Shown: positions 1 to 9,376 of the stretch, one piece after another
How positions within the stretch are numbered: the first letter of the stretch is position 1
Layout of the letters: every line of letters starts with the position of its first letter
Source of the DNA: an uncultured Paracoccaceae bacterium
GTDB lineage: Bacteria; Pseudomonadota; Alphaproteobacteria; Rhodobacterales; Rhodobacteraceae
Length of the DNA: 64,000 bases
Direction: 5' to 3'
Assembly: GCA_947500005.1 (NCBI GenBank)
Contig: CANMQJ010000023.1
Coordinates: 1-64,000 of the forward strand
Notes under the pieces: model-generated
What the model saw: the letters and a program-made list of their open reading frames with translations, nothing else
What the model was told of the DNA's origin: nothing
The model's database searches: none
Made by a program: the position numbers and the translations under genes

Positions 1-348
1 GCGCCGCACGCCTTCTATGCCGGCTACGGCATCACGCTTGGCAAAGACGCCAACCTGCTGAGCGAATTGCGCGCCCCTGGCGCCGGTCTCGCGGGGTTCG
101 GCCTTATGATGCTGCTTGGTATCCGGCGGCCCGCGCACCTGCCCGTCGCTATTGCTGTGGCCCTGACGGTCTTCATCGCCTTCCCGGCCGGACGGCTGGT
201 CGGGCTTGCGGTGGACGGGATGCCGTCCGGAAGCGTCATCGGCGCCCTCGTCGTCGAACTGGTGATCGCCGCACTCTGTCTCGCGGCCTTCCGCCGACGC
301 CTCTGGCGGCTGGCGCCTGGCCACTCCACGGCGCAGCCCGCGCACTGA
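1..348 (+). CDS. DUF4345-like small membrane protein (5' truncated by window)
   Basis: Frame 1 is open from base 1 (APHAFYAGYGITLGKDANLL...) to the stop at 348; hydrophobic helices and YGITLG-type motif. Confidence 0.6.
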   Translation, partial: APHAFYAGYGITLGKDANLLSELRAPGAGLAGFGLMMLLGIRRPAHLPVAIAVALTVFIAFPAGRLVGLAVDGMPSGSVIGALVVELVIAALCLAAFRRRLWRLAPGHSTAQPAH

Positions 349-418
349 ACCTGCCGCGGCGGCGCGGCCCGCCTTTCCGCGCCGTCGCCATCTTCAACCG
401 AAAGCTCCACGAGGGGAC

Positions 419-922
419 ATGCCAATGATCCACCAACTCTTCGAAATCAGCCTCGTTGCCGCCACCCTTGCCGCAGGCCTCGTCGCAGGGATGTTTCTCG
501 CCTTCTCCGATTTCGTGATACGCGCGATTGGCCGTGCCGAGCCCGCAGCCGGGATCGAAGCAATGCAGATGATCAACCGTGAGGTCTTGCGATCGTTGTT
601 CGCGACGCTCCTCGTCGGGCTGGCGCCCGTCTCGATCTTGCTCGCCATCGCCGGGACCTTCCTGATGGGACGCGACGTGGCGCTCTGGCTCGTCGGTGCT
701 GCCGCGTCCTACATCGTCGGCGTCGTGGCGGTCACCGCCCGCAGGAACGTGCCGATGAACGAGCATCTTGACCGTATCGAGCACCGAAGCGCCGACGCAT
801 GTGCCTGCTGGCCCACCTACACGCGCGACTGGACCCGCTGGAACCATCTGCGCTGGGTGGCCGCGGTGGCCGCCGCGATCGGCTACCTTTGCGCGACCGT
901 CACGGTCGCCGGACAGGAATGA
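419..922 (+). CDS. DUF1772-like integral membrane protein
   Basis: 167 aa ORF with about 4 TM helices and C-terminal W..YTRDWTRWNHLR motif. Confidence 0.6.
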   Translation: MPMIHQLFEISLVAATLAAGLVAGMFLAFSDFVIRAIGRAEPAAGIEAMQMINREVLRSLFATLLVGLAPVSILLAIAGTFLMGRDVALWLVGAAASYIVGVVAVTARRNVPMNEHLDRIEHRSADACACWPTYTRDWTRWNHLRWVAAVAAAIGYLCATVTVAGQE

Positions 923-981
923 CTGGATTCGGGCAGGGTCGGTCACCCTCGGTCCTGGCGCATGGTTCGAAGGACACAACC

Positions 982-1446
982 ATGACCAACGCACCACTGA
1001 CTTTTCGCCCGGCCTGCGAGACAGATTTGTTCGAGATCGTCGAGATGCTGGCAGACGATCCGCTGGGTGGACTGCGCGAGGATCTGCGCGCCCCGCTGCC
1101 AGAGGCTTACCGCGCGGCCTTTTCCGCAATAGAAAGCGATCCGAACCAGTTGCTCGTCGTGGCCGAGCGCAACGGTGCGATCGTCGGAACACTGCAACTC
1201 AGCTACCTGCCCGGCCTCGCGAGAAAGGGCGCCTGGCGCGGACAGATTGAGGCGGTGCGGATCGCGAAAGATCGTCGGGGCGGCAAGCTTGGGGAAGCGA
1301 TGTTCGCTTGGGCGATCGACGAATGCAGGGCGCGCGGGTGCACTTTGGTTCAACTCACCACGGACAAGGCCCGGCCAGACGCCCATCGCTTCTACGACCG
1401 CCTGGGTTTTGAACCGACACATGTCGGCTACAAGCTGAAACTCTAA
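982..1446 (+). CDS. GNAT family N-acetyltransferase
   Basis: Internal ATG at 982 gives MTNAPLTFRPACETDLFEIVEML...; RRGGKLGEAMFAWAIDE and ARPDAHRFYDRLGFEPTHVG match GNAT motifs. Confidence 0.85.
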   Translation: MTNAPLTFRPACETDLFEIVEMLADDPLGGLREDLRAPLPEAYRAAFSAIESDPNQLLVVAERNGAIVGTLQLSYLPGLARKGAWRGQIEAVRIAKDRRGGKLGEAMFAWAIDECRARGCTLVQLTTDKARPDAHRFYDRLGFEPTHVGYKLKL

Positions 1447-1589
1447 GGTCGGGAGCCGATCATTCTTTGCCCCGGCGCACGCCGCGCAGATGCGGCGAAG
1501 ATGGCGGCCCAAGGGCGAACGTCCGCTCTGTCAGGCCGCGATGCAGCATGTCTACGCCGGAACGAGAGACGGCTATAGGCCGGTCGCGC

Positions 1590-2848
1590 TCATGAATTGG
1601 TCCAAGCGCCAATCTCTCCTGCCAGCCGCGCGATCAGCAGTCGCAACCGCTTGACCATCAGGTCATCTCCGCTTCCATCCTCGGCGATCCTGCGCAACTG
1701 ATCCAGCGCCCATGACGCGCGGTCGATCTGTCGGGTGGCTGTGATGAAGTGGGCGACCGCGTCGTCGATGTCGAGGGGGGGGAGGCGTCGTAGCCTCGGC
1801 CGGCGTGCAGAAGCTTTATGGAATGCAGGGCCACGCCTGCCGCGAAGGCGGGGTCCTTCTGCGCTAAGTCCCGGCCGGCGCGTGTCAGTGTGGCGGGCGC
1901 GGCCTCGTGGTCGGCGGCGCAGTCGAGGGCGATATCGAGAGTTTCGGCGGTCTTCGCTGTGGCGAACCATTTCCCCTTCCGTCCGTGGTGTGCCATCAGG
2001 TCCTCGAGGACCCTGCGCGGATCCCTGTGCGGGTAGCGCTTCACGAGGTCGCGCCACATCGCCAGCCACGTGCCGCCTGCCGTCATCGGCACGCCATAGC
2101 GCGCATAGGCCTCGTGCGCCTTGCCCTGGCGGATCAGGAGGGTTTCGCAGAACTGCGCAATGGCACGATACCCCGGCGGCATGCGCTCCCCTTCAAGCAG
2201 CGCCACGGCGCGCGCCAGGGCCTCGGCCTCGCGGTCCTGACGGACAAGCGCCTCGGCCGCGAATTTCTCATGGAACCACAGCCGCGTCCTGGCGCTGTCC
2301 ACGAGGGCGAGCAATTCCTCGTGGTGGCCTGCCTCGAGGAGGCAGGACAGGGTCAGTGTGGCGGTCGGCACATGCGAGAAGCGGGCGTGATCCGCCCATG
2401 CGGCCGCGATCAGGTCAAGATCGCGATCCGCGTGCTCGTTGATCACCAACGGCACCTTCGCGATCTCGCCGAAGCGGTCGGCGAGTGGGGCGAGATAGTC
2501 GACGCCGTCGTCGAGAATGGCCCTGCGCAGCCGCTCCGCCCAGACCGCGCGCGTGGTCTCGTCCGCCGGCGCTTCGATCAGGATCGGGGCCAGGTCTTCG
2601 AGAGTGCGCGCCACGGCCGTGCCAAGCGCGCCGGAGGAGGTGTCGATATGCTCGAAGGCCGGCCAGATGCGTTCCGCGAGCGCGATGACGCCCTCGCCGG
2701 CCACGACGGGATCGCTCTTCCGCACGGCCTTGATCTCGCGCGTCGCCGCCTTCAGCCGCGCGGTGGCCTTCGCCGTGCCGCGCCAGCCGAACGCGCCCGC
2801 GCGCATGCCGGGCTTGAAGGCCCATTTGTGGGTCGTGTTTCGCGCCAT
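1590..2848 (-). pseudogene. DUF6880-like protein, frameshifted at a C8 tract (coding strand)
   Basis: The reading frame MARNTTHKWAFKPGMRAGAFGW... breaks at 1775-1782 (G8 on +). The C-terminal part (LDIDDAVAHFITATRQIDRASWALDQLRRIAEDGSG...) continues in the overlapping ORF 1590..2069. Confidence 0.6.
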
Positions 2849-2997
2849 GTCATCCTCTTGTCCTGTCGAGACTGACACAGGCAGGTTTCAGGATGAAGAC
2901 CCGGGCGCCTTTGGCCGAACCACATCGACAGGGCCGATCGGGTTGACCTTTCGTCGGTGATCCGGCCATCAGGCCTGCGCGGGAAGGGAGCGATCAC

Positions 2998-3438
2998 ATG
3001 ACCAGCGACGCGGATATCCGGGGGAAACTCGCCAAGCTCGAGCGCCTGTTCGCCCGCGGCGCGACCCCCGGCGAACGGGCCGCGGCCGGTGCGGTGCGTG
3101 ACCGGCTTCAGGCCAGGCTGGACCTCGGGGCGTCGGACGAGGCGGAGCCGGAGATCGAGCTGCAGTATTCCATGCCGGATGCCTGGTCGGTCCGCATCTT
3201 CGTGGCGCTCTGCCGAAAGCACGGGGTGCGACCCTATCGCTATCCCCGGCAACGGCGCACCACGGTCATGGTCCGGGCGCGGCAAGCCGGCTTCGAACGC
3301 ACGGTCGCGTCCGAGTTCCGCACCCTCTACCGCGAGGTGACGGCGTATTTCGACGAGACGGTGAACCACCTCATCGCCGACGCCATGAAATCCGATGGCG
3401 ACGACGAGACGCTCGAGCAGCGGCAGCTTCCGAAATAG
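2998..3438 (+). CDS. hypothetical protein, DUF2786/DUF7168-like
   Basis: 146 aa ORF MTSDADIRGKLAKLERLFARGATPGERAAA... Confidence 0.55.
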   Translation: MTSDADIRGKLAKLERLFARGATPGERAAAGAVRDRLQARLDLGASDEAEPEIELQYSMPDAWSVRIFVALCRKHGVRPYRYPRQRRTTVMVRARQAGFERTVASEFRTLYREVTAYFDETVNHLIADAMKSDGDDETLEQRQLPK

Positions 3439-4315
3439 CACGCCGTGCCAAACCGCCCGCCAGGGGCGGCGGCGAAGCATATCGCCGGCAAATCCGTCGC
3501 GGCGCTGCGCGCGCTGAAGATCCGGGATCGTCGCGCCCGGAGCGCCATCCGGTCATGTTGGAATTCTGAGTAGCGATATCAGCGTTGGGGGCGGATCCTC
3601 TGGCAAGTAGAAACGAGCGCCGCCGCGCTCGAGGTTGTCTCCCGTCAGCGGCCGGGACTGCGAAGGCTGCCAAGGCGGCCCTCTCTGACAGATGGCATGG
3701 GAATTTGTCCGGGATGCACGTCGTTGCTTCCACTCAAGCGGATGCCACCACCTCTGGGGACTGATCAGATCCCCGCAGCGCGCTGCTTTTTCGGTGATGA
3801 ATAACACTGTTCACGAGCGTCCAGTCGTTCTGGATTTCGCGCTGCCTCCTTTCTCTTCGCTCATCGTGCGGTCCCGGACGGCATCTTCATTCCGTCCGTC
3901 ATAGGAAAGAAATGGAATGTTCGACGTCAGCCGGAAACATTTTCCCGCCGATAGCCGCAAAATATTCCTCCGTACCTCGCGGTAACGACCCCTCGTGATC
4001 CTTTCCGACGCGCCCGAACAAGCTTCCGACGGGGCGGAAAGCAAGCGCTCCGGGAGGTTTATCACGGCCCCAGCCAATATCGTCATCCGGCATCATGGGG
4101 CCGGTTGACGACTTTGGCAGGGTAATTCCCAAGCATTGTCGGGCAGGACGAAGTTTTTTCTTCGTGCAGCGGGCGGTTGGCCAATCTCTATGTCGAGAAA
4201 CGGGCCAACAGGTCGTTCAGTCCAGGCAACAACAAGGAGGGGCATCCCAGGAACGACATCGGACAGGCTTGATGCTGCCACGACCGGCAGACGCGCAACC
4301 AGAGGAGGACCCACC

Positions 4316-4729
4316 ATGCTGCGCAAGCTCCCCACGAAGACCCTGTCCGCAGACCCGCAACTCGCCGCCGTGCGCACCTTTTTCGATGAGCACGGAGCCG
4401 CGCTGTGCAACGCCGCCGGGTTGATCGACGGTGAGTCCGGAATGACGCGCGTCCTGCGCCTCATGTCCGGGCTGCGCGAAGCATCGCGCCTCGATCGGGC
4501 GACTCGGCGCAGGCTGGTCGATCTGCATCGGCTCCTCTCTCTCGACCCCGTCATCGACGCGTTCGAACCCGACCTGTCGTCCTGGGTTCTCCTCGACCCT
4601 GCCAGTCCGGAAGTGGAAGAGCTCTGCCTGCTGACTGACCGGCTCTTCGACCTCCTGGTCGAGATCGGCGAACAGGACGACGAGCGGGACGCGCAGGCAC
4701 TCGCCCTCCCGGCGCAGGACGCGGCCTGA
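4316..4729 (+). CDS. hypothetical protein
   Basis: ATG at 4316 after GAGG, MLRKLPTKTLSADPQLAAVRTFFDEHGAALCNAAG...; coding-like codon usage. Confidence 0.55.
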   Translation: MLRKLPTKTLSADPQLAAVRTFFDEHGAALCNAAGLIDGESGMTRVLRLMSGLREASRLDRATRRRLVDLHRLLSLDPVIDAFEPDLSSWVLLDPASPEVEELCLLTDRLFDLLVEIGEQDDERDAQALALPAQDAA

Positions 4730-4838
4730 ACTGCGGCGCCGACCATGCGCAGTTTGCACGGTCGGCGTCATGCTCTGGGATGAGCGCAAAGCGCAGCCTC
4801 CCGAAAGCGCACCAACTGCGGCGGTACGGCCCAAGAAC

Positions 4839-4870
4839 AGAAAAAATCATGCGCCAAGCAGATTTTTTCT
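4839..4870. terminator. A/T-rich perfect inverted repeat, possible bidirectional terminator
   Basis: AGAAAAAATC-12 nt-GATTTTTTCT downstream of the 4316..4729 gene. Confidence 0.5.
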
Positions 4871-5041
4871 TCGTCATACCAACGAACGACCAATTTTCTC
4901 GTCACCAGCACCCAAGACCAGTCATCACAACCATCCGAAAGGACCCTGCCAACGCCCAAGCATCTCCCTGCGACGGAACATGACGCCGATGAATCAGGCA
5001 CACCAGCACCGTTTCCGCCACTGCATGAAAGGGAGAACATC

Positions 5042-5392
5042 ATGCTCAACACCATCACCCTCGATATCGCCGAGGCCCGTCTCGGCGCCGCCTATGCAGT
5101 GGAGAAGCACCTCCGCCGCCACGGCGCGAGCCTCTGCGACCTGCTCGACGCGCTCGATGATCCGAGCGGCTTCGCCGCGCTCTGTAACCTGCATGGCGCC
5201 TTCGGGCAGCCGATCCCGGATACCGATGGCGTCGAGGCTGCCCTCCTCGACATCTGTCGCATCCTCGCCGATCAAACACCGTCGTCGCTCGACCGGGTCG
5301 GTCATGAACGAGGTCTGCCGGCCTCCGACATGACCCTCTGGCATGGCGCGCGGGTCTGCGACCTTCTCGCGCGGTTCCGTCATGCCGACTGA
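5042..5392 (+). CDS. hypothetical protein
   Basis: 116 aa ORF MLNTITLDIAEARLGAAYAVEKHLRRHGASLCDLL... overlapping the next gene. Confidence 0.55.
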   Translation: MLNTITLDIAEARLGAAYAVEKHLRRHGASLCDLLDALDDPSGFAALCNLHGAFGQPIPDTDGVEAALLDICRILADQTPSSLDRVGHERGLPASDMTLWHGARVCDLLARFRHAD

Positions 5393-5780
5393 GACCGGGG
5401 CACGCTGTGTCCTTCAGCTGGCGCGCCAGCGTCGCCTGAGCGTCCATCCCGACGAGTTCGGATTGGAGCAGGACATTTGCGACGTGACCCTTTGGCTCAT
5501 CGAGAAGCACGGCCTGTCTCGTGTTCACGTCTGGGTGGACCGGCATTACACTCAGATCGGCCGGGAAATAGCCGGCGTGACCGTCATGACCTCGCCTGCG
5601 CACCCAGCGCGGCTGACCGAGGCGGCGCACGAGGCGTTCCTCGCGCTCGGTTACACGGTCAAAGACACCCGCGCAGACACCTACGGCCACCAGTTCTGCG
5701 ACGGCCATCACTCGAGGCACGAGGCCATCCAGGCCTACGCGCGCATTGAAGACGCGCTGAGGCTCTGGCGATCAGAATAG
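5382..5780 (+). CDS. hypothetical protein
   Basis: ATG 5382 MPTETGARCVLQLARQRRLSVHPDEFGLEQDICDVTLWLIEKHG...; ends just upstream of a strong hairpin. Confidence 0.55.
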   Translation: MPTETGARCVLQLARQRRLSVHPDEFGLEQDICDVTLWLIEKHGLSRVHVWVDRHYTQIGREIAGVTVMTSPAHPARLTEAAHEAFLALGYTVKDTRADTYGHQFCDGHHSRHEAIQAYARIEDALRLWRSE

Positions 5781-5803
5781 TTGAACAATAGATTCTGTGG
5801 AGA

Positions 5804-5828
5804 AGGGCGGCGAAAGCCGCCCTTTTTC
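5804..5828 (+). terminator. Rho-independent terminator
   Basis: AAGGGCGGC-GAAA-GCCGCCCTT followed by T-run. Confidence 0.85.
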
Positions 5829-6357
5829 GTGCCCGGTGATGTTGGACTTGCCAGCGGCCAACAAATAGAGTCTCGTTCGCACGGTCAGGAATTGGATCGC
5901 GGCAGGAGAAGCCTTCGATCAGCGGACCACCACTGGCTGCCTTCTTATCTGTCGTTGCGGAAAAAATTCAGTCGGCCGACCAGGGCCGGAGCATGCTGCC
6001 TGACTCTTGAGATTGCAGCGCTCAGCTCTTCGAGCCCCTGAATTCATGGCAGATTACTGCGTTGCCAGCGTAGGATGGACACGAGAATCTCCTTGCGCGC
6101 CGGGCTGCGTGACGGAGGTCCGTGCATTTGGAATCGCGCTTTCAATCCGCGTTTTCCGCCAGATGCAACGCGACTGCGAAGGATCATCCCTGCAAAAGAA
6201 ATTTCCCAAATCCTTTTGGCCGCGTAGCTCTCGGAACCATCTTCCTCGGGACAGAGTCGAACTTTGCACCCAAGGTGCATGCTCATAATACGCGCAAACC
6301 GGGCGTTTCCGCCCGGTGGTCACGTTGTGCTTATCAGAATGGCCAAAAAACCACCCC

Positions 6358-6378
6358 AAAAGGACAATTAGTCCTTTC
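6358..6378 (-). terminator. candidate terminator of nrdJ
   Basis: On the - strand AAAGGAC-TAATT-GTCCTTTT, about 30 nt after the nrdJ stop. Confidence 0.5.
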
Positions 6379-6409
6379 AATTTCATTACACAAGGGCCGT
6401 TCCGACTGC

Positions 6410-8692
6410 CTAACCGCATTTCGAGTGCCCGCAGCTTGCACAGGTCATGCAGCCTTCGACCATGCGCATTTCGTACTGTCCGCAGGACGGACAAGCCTTG
6501 CCGCGCGGTGCGTCGAGGCCGACCACCTGCGCCGTGGGGTCGGACTTCAGGCCCATTCCCTCGCCCTCCAGGAATCCGATGGCGATCATGTGGCGTTCGA
6601 TCACCCCGCCGATGGCCGCGAGGATCGAGGGGATGTACTTGCCCTGCACCCAGGCGCCGCCGCGCGGGTCGAAGACCGCCTTCAGTTCCTCGACCACGAA
6701 AGACACGTCGCCGCCGCGCCGGAACACTGCCGAGATCATGCGTGTGAGCGCGACAGTCCAGGCGAAATGCTCCATGTTCTTGGAGTTGATGAAGACCTCG
6801 AAGGGCCGCCGCCGCCCGCCTATCACGATGTCGTTGATCGTCAGGTAGATGGCGTGCTCGCTGTCGGGCCATTTCAGCTTGTAGGTATTTCCCTCCAGGG
6901 CCTGCGGCCGGTCGAGCGGCTCAGACATGTAAATGACGTCCCCCCCCTCCTCGGGATGCGGTGCATCGGCGGTCTCACCCGGGGCCTGGTCCGCCGTCTC
7001 GCTGACCGACAGGACCGATCCCGTCACATCGTTCGGCCGGTAGGTCGTGCATCCCTTGCAGCCTTCGTCCCAGGCCTGCATGTAGACATCCTTGAACGCG
7101 TCGAAGGAAATGTCCTCGGGGCAGTTGATGGTCTTGGAGATCGAGCTGTCGATCCATTTCTGCGCCGCGGCCTGCATCTTGACATGCTCCAGCGGTGTCA
7201 GCGTCTGGGCGTTCACGAAATACTCGGGCAGGGCCGCGTCGCCGAAGCGGTCGCGCCACATCTGCACGGCGTAGTCGACGACTTCCTCCTCGGTGCGCGA
7301 ACCGTCCTTCTGCAACACCTTGCGCTTGTAGGCATAGGCAAAGACCGGCTCGATCCCGCTCGACACGTTCCCTGCGTAAAGCGAGATCGTGCCCGTGGGC
7401 GCGATCGAGGTCAGAAGCGCGTTGCGGATGCCATGTTCGCGGATCGCATCGCGCACATCCTCGTCCATGCCCTGCATCGTCCCCGAGGCCAGGTATTTCC
7501 CGGCGTCGAAAAGCGGGAAGGCACCCTTTTCCTTCGCCAATTGCACCGACGCCAGATAGGCGGCGCGGGCGATGGCGTGCAACCAGCGCTCCGTCTGACG
7601 CGCCGCCTCGTCCGAACCGTAGCGCAGGCCGACCATCAGCAGCGCATCGGCCAGCCCGGTGACGCCCAGCCCGATCCGGCGCTTGTTGCGCGCCTCCTCG
7701 GCCTGTTGCGGCAGCGGGAATTTCGAGGCGTCGACCACATTGTCCATCATCCGCACGGCGGTCGCCACCAGCTTGTCCAGCGCGCCCTCCTCGATGCCCG
7801 CGCCCTCGCCGAACGGGTCCTTCACCAGCCGCGCAAGGTTGATCGAACCCAGCAGGCAGGCGCCATAGGGCGGCAGGGGCTGCTCGCCACAAGGGTTGGT
7901 GGCGGCGATGGTCTCGCAATAGCTCAGGTTGTTGGCCTGGTTGATCCGGTCGATGAAGATGACGCCCGGTTCGGCATAGTCATAGGTCGCGCGCATGATG
8001 CGGTTCCACAGGTCGCGCGCCTGTATCGTGTGATAGACCTTGCCGTCGAATTCTAGCTCCCAGGGCCCGTCGGCCTTGACCGCCTCCATGAAGGCATCGG
8101 TGACCAGAACCGACATGTTGAACATGCGCAGGCGGGCAGGGTCGGATTTCGCGCTGATGAACTGCTCGATATCGGGGTGATCGCAGCGCATCACCGCCAT
8201 CATCGCGCCCCGACGCGACCCGGCGGACATGATGGTGCGGCACATCGCGTCCCAGACATCCATGAAGGACAGCGGCCCCGAGGCATCCGCCGCCACGCCT
8301 TTGACGTCCGCGCCGCGCGGCCGGATCGTCGAGAAATCATAGCCGATCCCGCCGCCCTGCTGCATGGTCAGCGCGGCCTCCTTCAGCATGTCGAAGATGC
8401 CGCCCATGCTGTCGGGGATGGTGCCCATCACGAAGCAGTTGAACAGCGTCACCTGCCGCGCGGTGCCTGCTCCGGCCGTGATCCGGCCTGCGGGGAGGTA
8501 CTTGAAATCCTCCAGCGCGGCATAGAATTCCTCTTCCCATTTCGCGGGCTCCGCCTCGACCTTGGCGAGGTCGCGCGCGATGCGACGCCAGCTGTCCTCG
8601 ACCGTCTTGTCGATCGGCGTCCCGTCCGCCTCTTTGAAACGGTACTTCATGTCCCATATCTGTTCTGCGATGGGGGCGGCGAAACGGCTCAT
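6410..8692 (-). CDS. nrdJ: adenosylcobalamin-dependent ribonucleoside-diphosphate reductase (class II)
   Basis: MSRFAAPIAEQIWDMKYRFKEADG..., LFNCFVMGTIPDSMGGIFDMLKEAALTMQQGGGIGYDFS, ATNPCGEQPLPPYGACLLGSINL, C-terminal CPSCG..CASCGHSKCG. Confidence 0.95.
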   Translation of the reverse strand: MSRFAAPIAEQIWDMKYRFKEADGTPIDKTVEDSWRRIARDLAKVEAEPAKWEEEFYAALEDFKYLPAGRITAGAGTARQVTLFNCFVMGTIPDSMGGIFDMLKEAALTMQQGGGIGYDFSTIRPRGADVKGVAADASGPLSFMDVWDAMCRTIMSAGSRRGAMMAVMRCDHPDIEQFISAKSDPARLRMFNMSVLVTDAFMEAVKADGPWELEFDGKVYHTIQARDLWNRIMRATYDYAEPGVIFIDRINQANNLSYCETIAATNPCGEQPLPPYGACLLGSINLARLVKDPFGEGAGIEEGALDKLVATAVRMMDNVVDASKFPLPQQAEEARNKRRIGLGVTGLADALLMVGLRYGSDEAARQTERWLHAIARAAYLASVQLAKEKGAFPLFDAGKYLASGTMQGMDEDVRDAIREHGIRNALLTSIAPTGTISLYAGNVSSGIEPVFAYAYKRKVLQKDGSRTEEEVVDYAVQMWRDRFGDAALPEYFVNAQTLTPLEHVKMQAAAQKWIDSSISKTINCPEDISFDAFKDVYMQAWDEGCKGCTTYRPNDVTGSVLSVSETADQAPGETADAPHPEEGGDVIYMSEPLDRPQALEGNTYKLKWPDSEHAIYLTINDIVIGGRRRPFEVFINSKNMEHFAWTVALTRMISAVFRRGGDVSFVVEELKAVFDPRGGAWVQGKYIPSILAAIGGVIERHMIAIGFLEGEGMGLKSDPTAQVVGLDAPRGKACPSCGQYEMRMVEGCMTCASCGHSKCG

Positions 8693-8719
8693 CACTTCTC
8701 CAAGTATCATTTATTGTGT

Positions 8720-8825
8720 TGGGCACGGCGGCGGGACTTGAACCCACAACCTCCTCGCCGTAGCCTACAGTGGGCACAGTAGACACTAGAAAACGAGGCG
8801 CTCTATCCATTTGAGCTACGCCGCG
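8720..8825 (-). tRNA. tRNA-like gene with enlarged (36-nt) anticodon loop; isotype not assignable
   Basis: Acceptor CGCGGCG/CGCCGTG, D arm GCTC-AAATGGATA-GAGC, T arm GTGGG-TTCAAGT-CCCGC, AGGTT variable loop, C73 and encoded CCA; anticodon stem CCTCG/CGAGG encloses 36 nt instead of 7. Confidence 0.7.
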
Positions 8826-8941
8826 AAAGACGATGATTCGTCATCGGACCTAAACACTAGCCCAGCATGTACCAAGGCCACAACAGTTTGAAGTCCCCCG
8901 CCGAACACCTACAATATAAGGCCAAAGCTGGGGGCGACTCT

Positions 8942-9373
8942 GTGGATGACCATATCAATCTCATCAAGCTGTCGGTCGGCACGGAAACCGTTGACGACCT
9001 GATCGCCTGGCAGAAAAGCCAGCAGAGCCGGTACGATGACGGCCTGCCGCGCCATGTCACGCGGATGTGGCCCAAGCGCGAAGCAGAGATCGTGGCCGGC
9101 GGGTCGATCTACTGGGTGATCAAGGGCGTGGTGCAATGTCGCCAGCGCATCCTGCGGCTGGAGGAGGTCACGCGCGCCGACGGCATACGCCGCTGCGCCA
9201 TCGTGCTTGAGCCAGAGCTGCACCGCACCCAGGGCGCGGTCAAGCGCCCCTTCCAGGGATGGCGCTACCTCAAGCCCGAGGAGACGCCCGCCGACCTGCC
9301 CAAGGGGCGTGAGCGCGAGGAACCGCTGCCTGCCGCGCTCAACCGCGCACTGGCCGAGATCGGGGTGATCTGA
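8942..9373 (+). CDS. DUF1489 family protein
   Basis: VDDHINLIKLSVGTETVDDLIAWQ..., GGSIYWVIKGVVQCRQRIL, RPFQGWRYL motifs. Confidence 0.8.
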   Translation: MDDHINLIKLSVGTETVDDLIAWQKSQQSRYDDGLPRHVTRMWPKREAEIVAGGSIYWVIKGVVQCRQRILRLEEVTRADGIRRCAIVLEPELHRTQGAVKRPFQGWRYLKPEETPADLPKGREREEPLPAALNRALAEIGVI

Positions 9374-9376
9374 CGG

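Noticed and set aside
3371-4132. Several ORFs of 70-120 aa on both strands between 3.4 and 4.3 kb
   Set aside because: No ribosome-binding sites, poor codon bias and mutual overlap; region treated as non-coding.
6225-6290. tRNA-like fragment (CGCGTAGCTC ... GAGTCGAAC)
   Set aside because: No D-stem closure, no acceptor pairing and no T-stem; resemblance is limited to short motifs.
6122-8056. 644-aa ORF on + strand opposite nrdJ
   Set aside because: Antisense shadow of nrdJ with no recognisable motif.
8693-8719. ACACAATAAATGATAC in the nrdJ leader as an NrdR box
   Set aside because: Only the first half resembles the NrdR consensus and no second box at the expected spacing is seen; it also lies downstream of the tRNA-like element.
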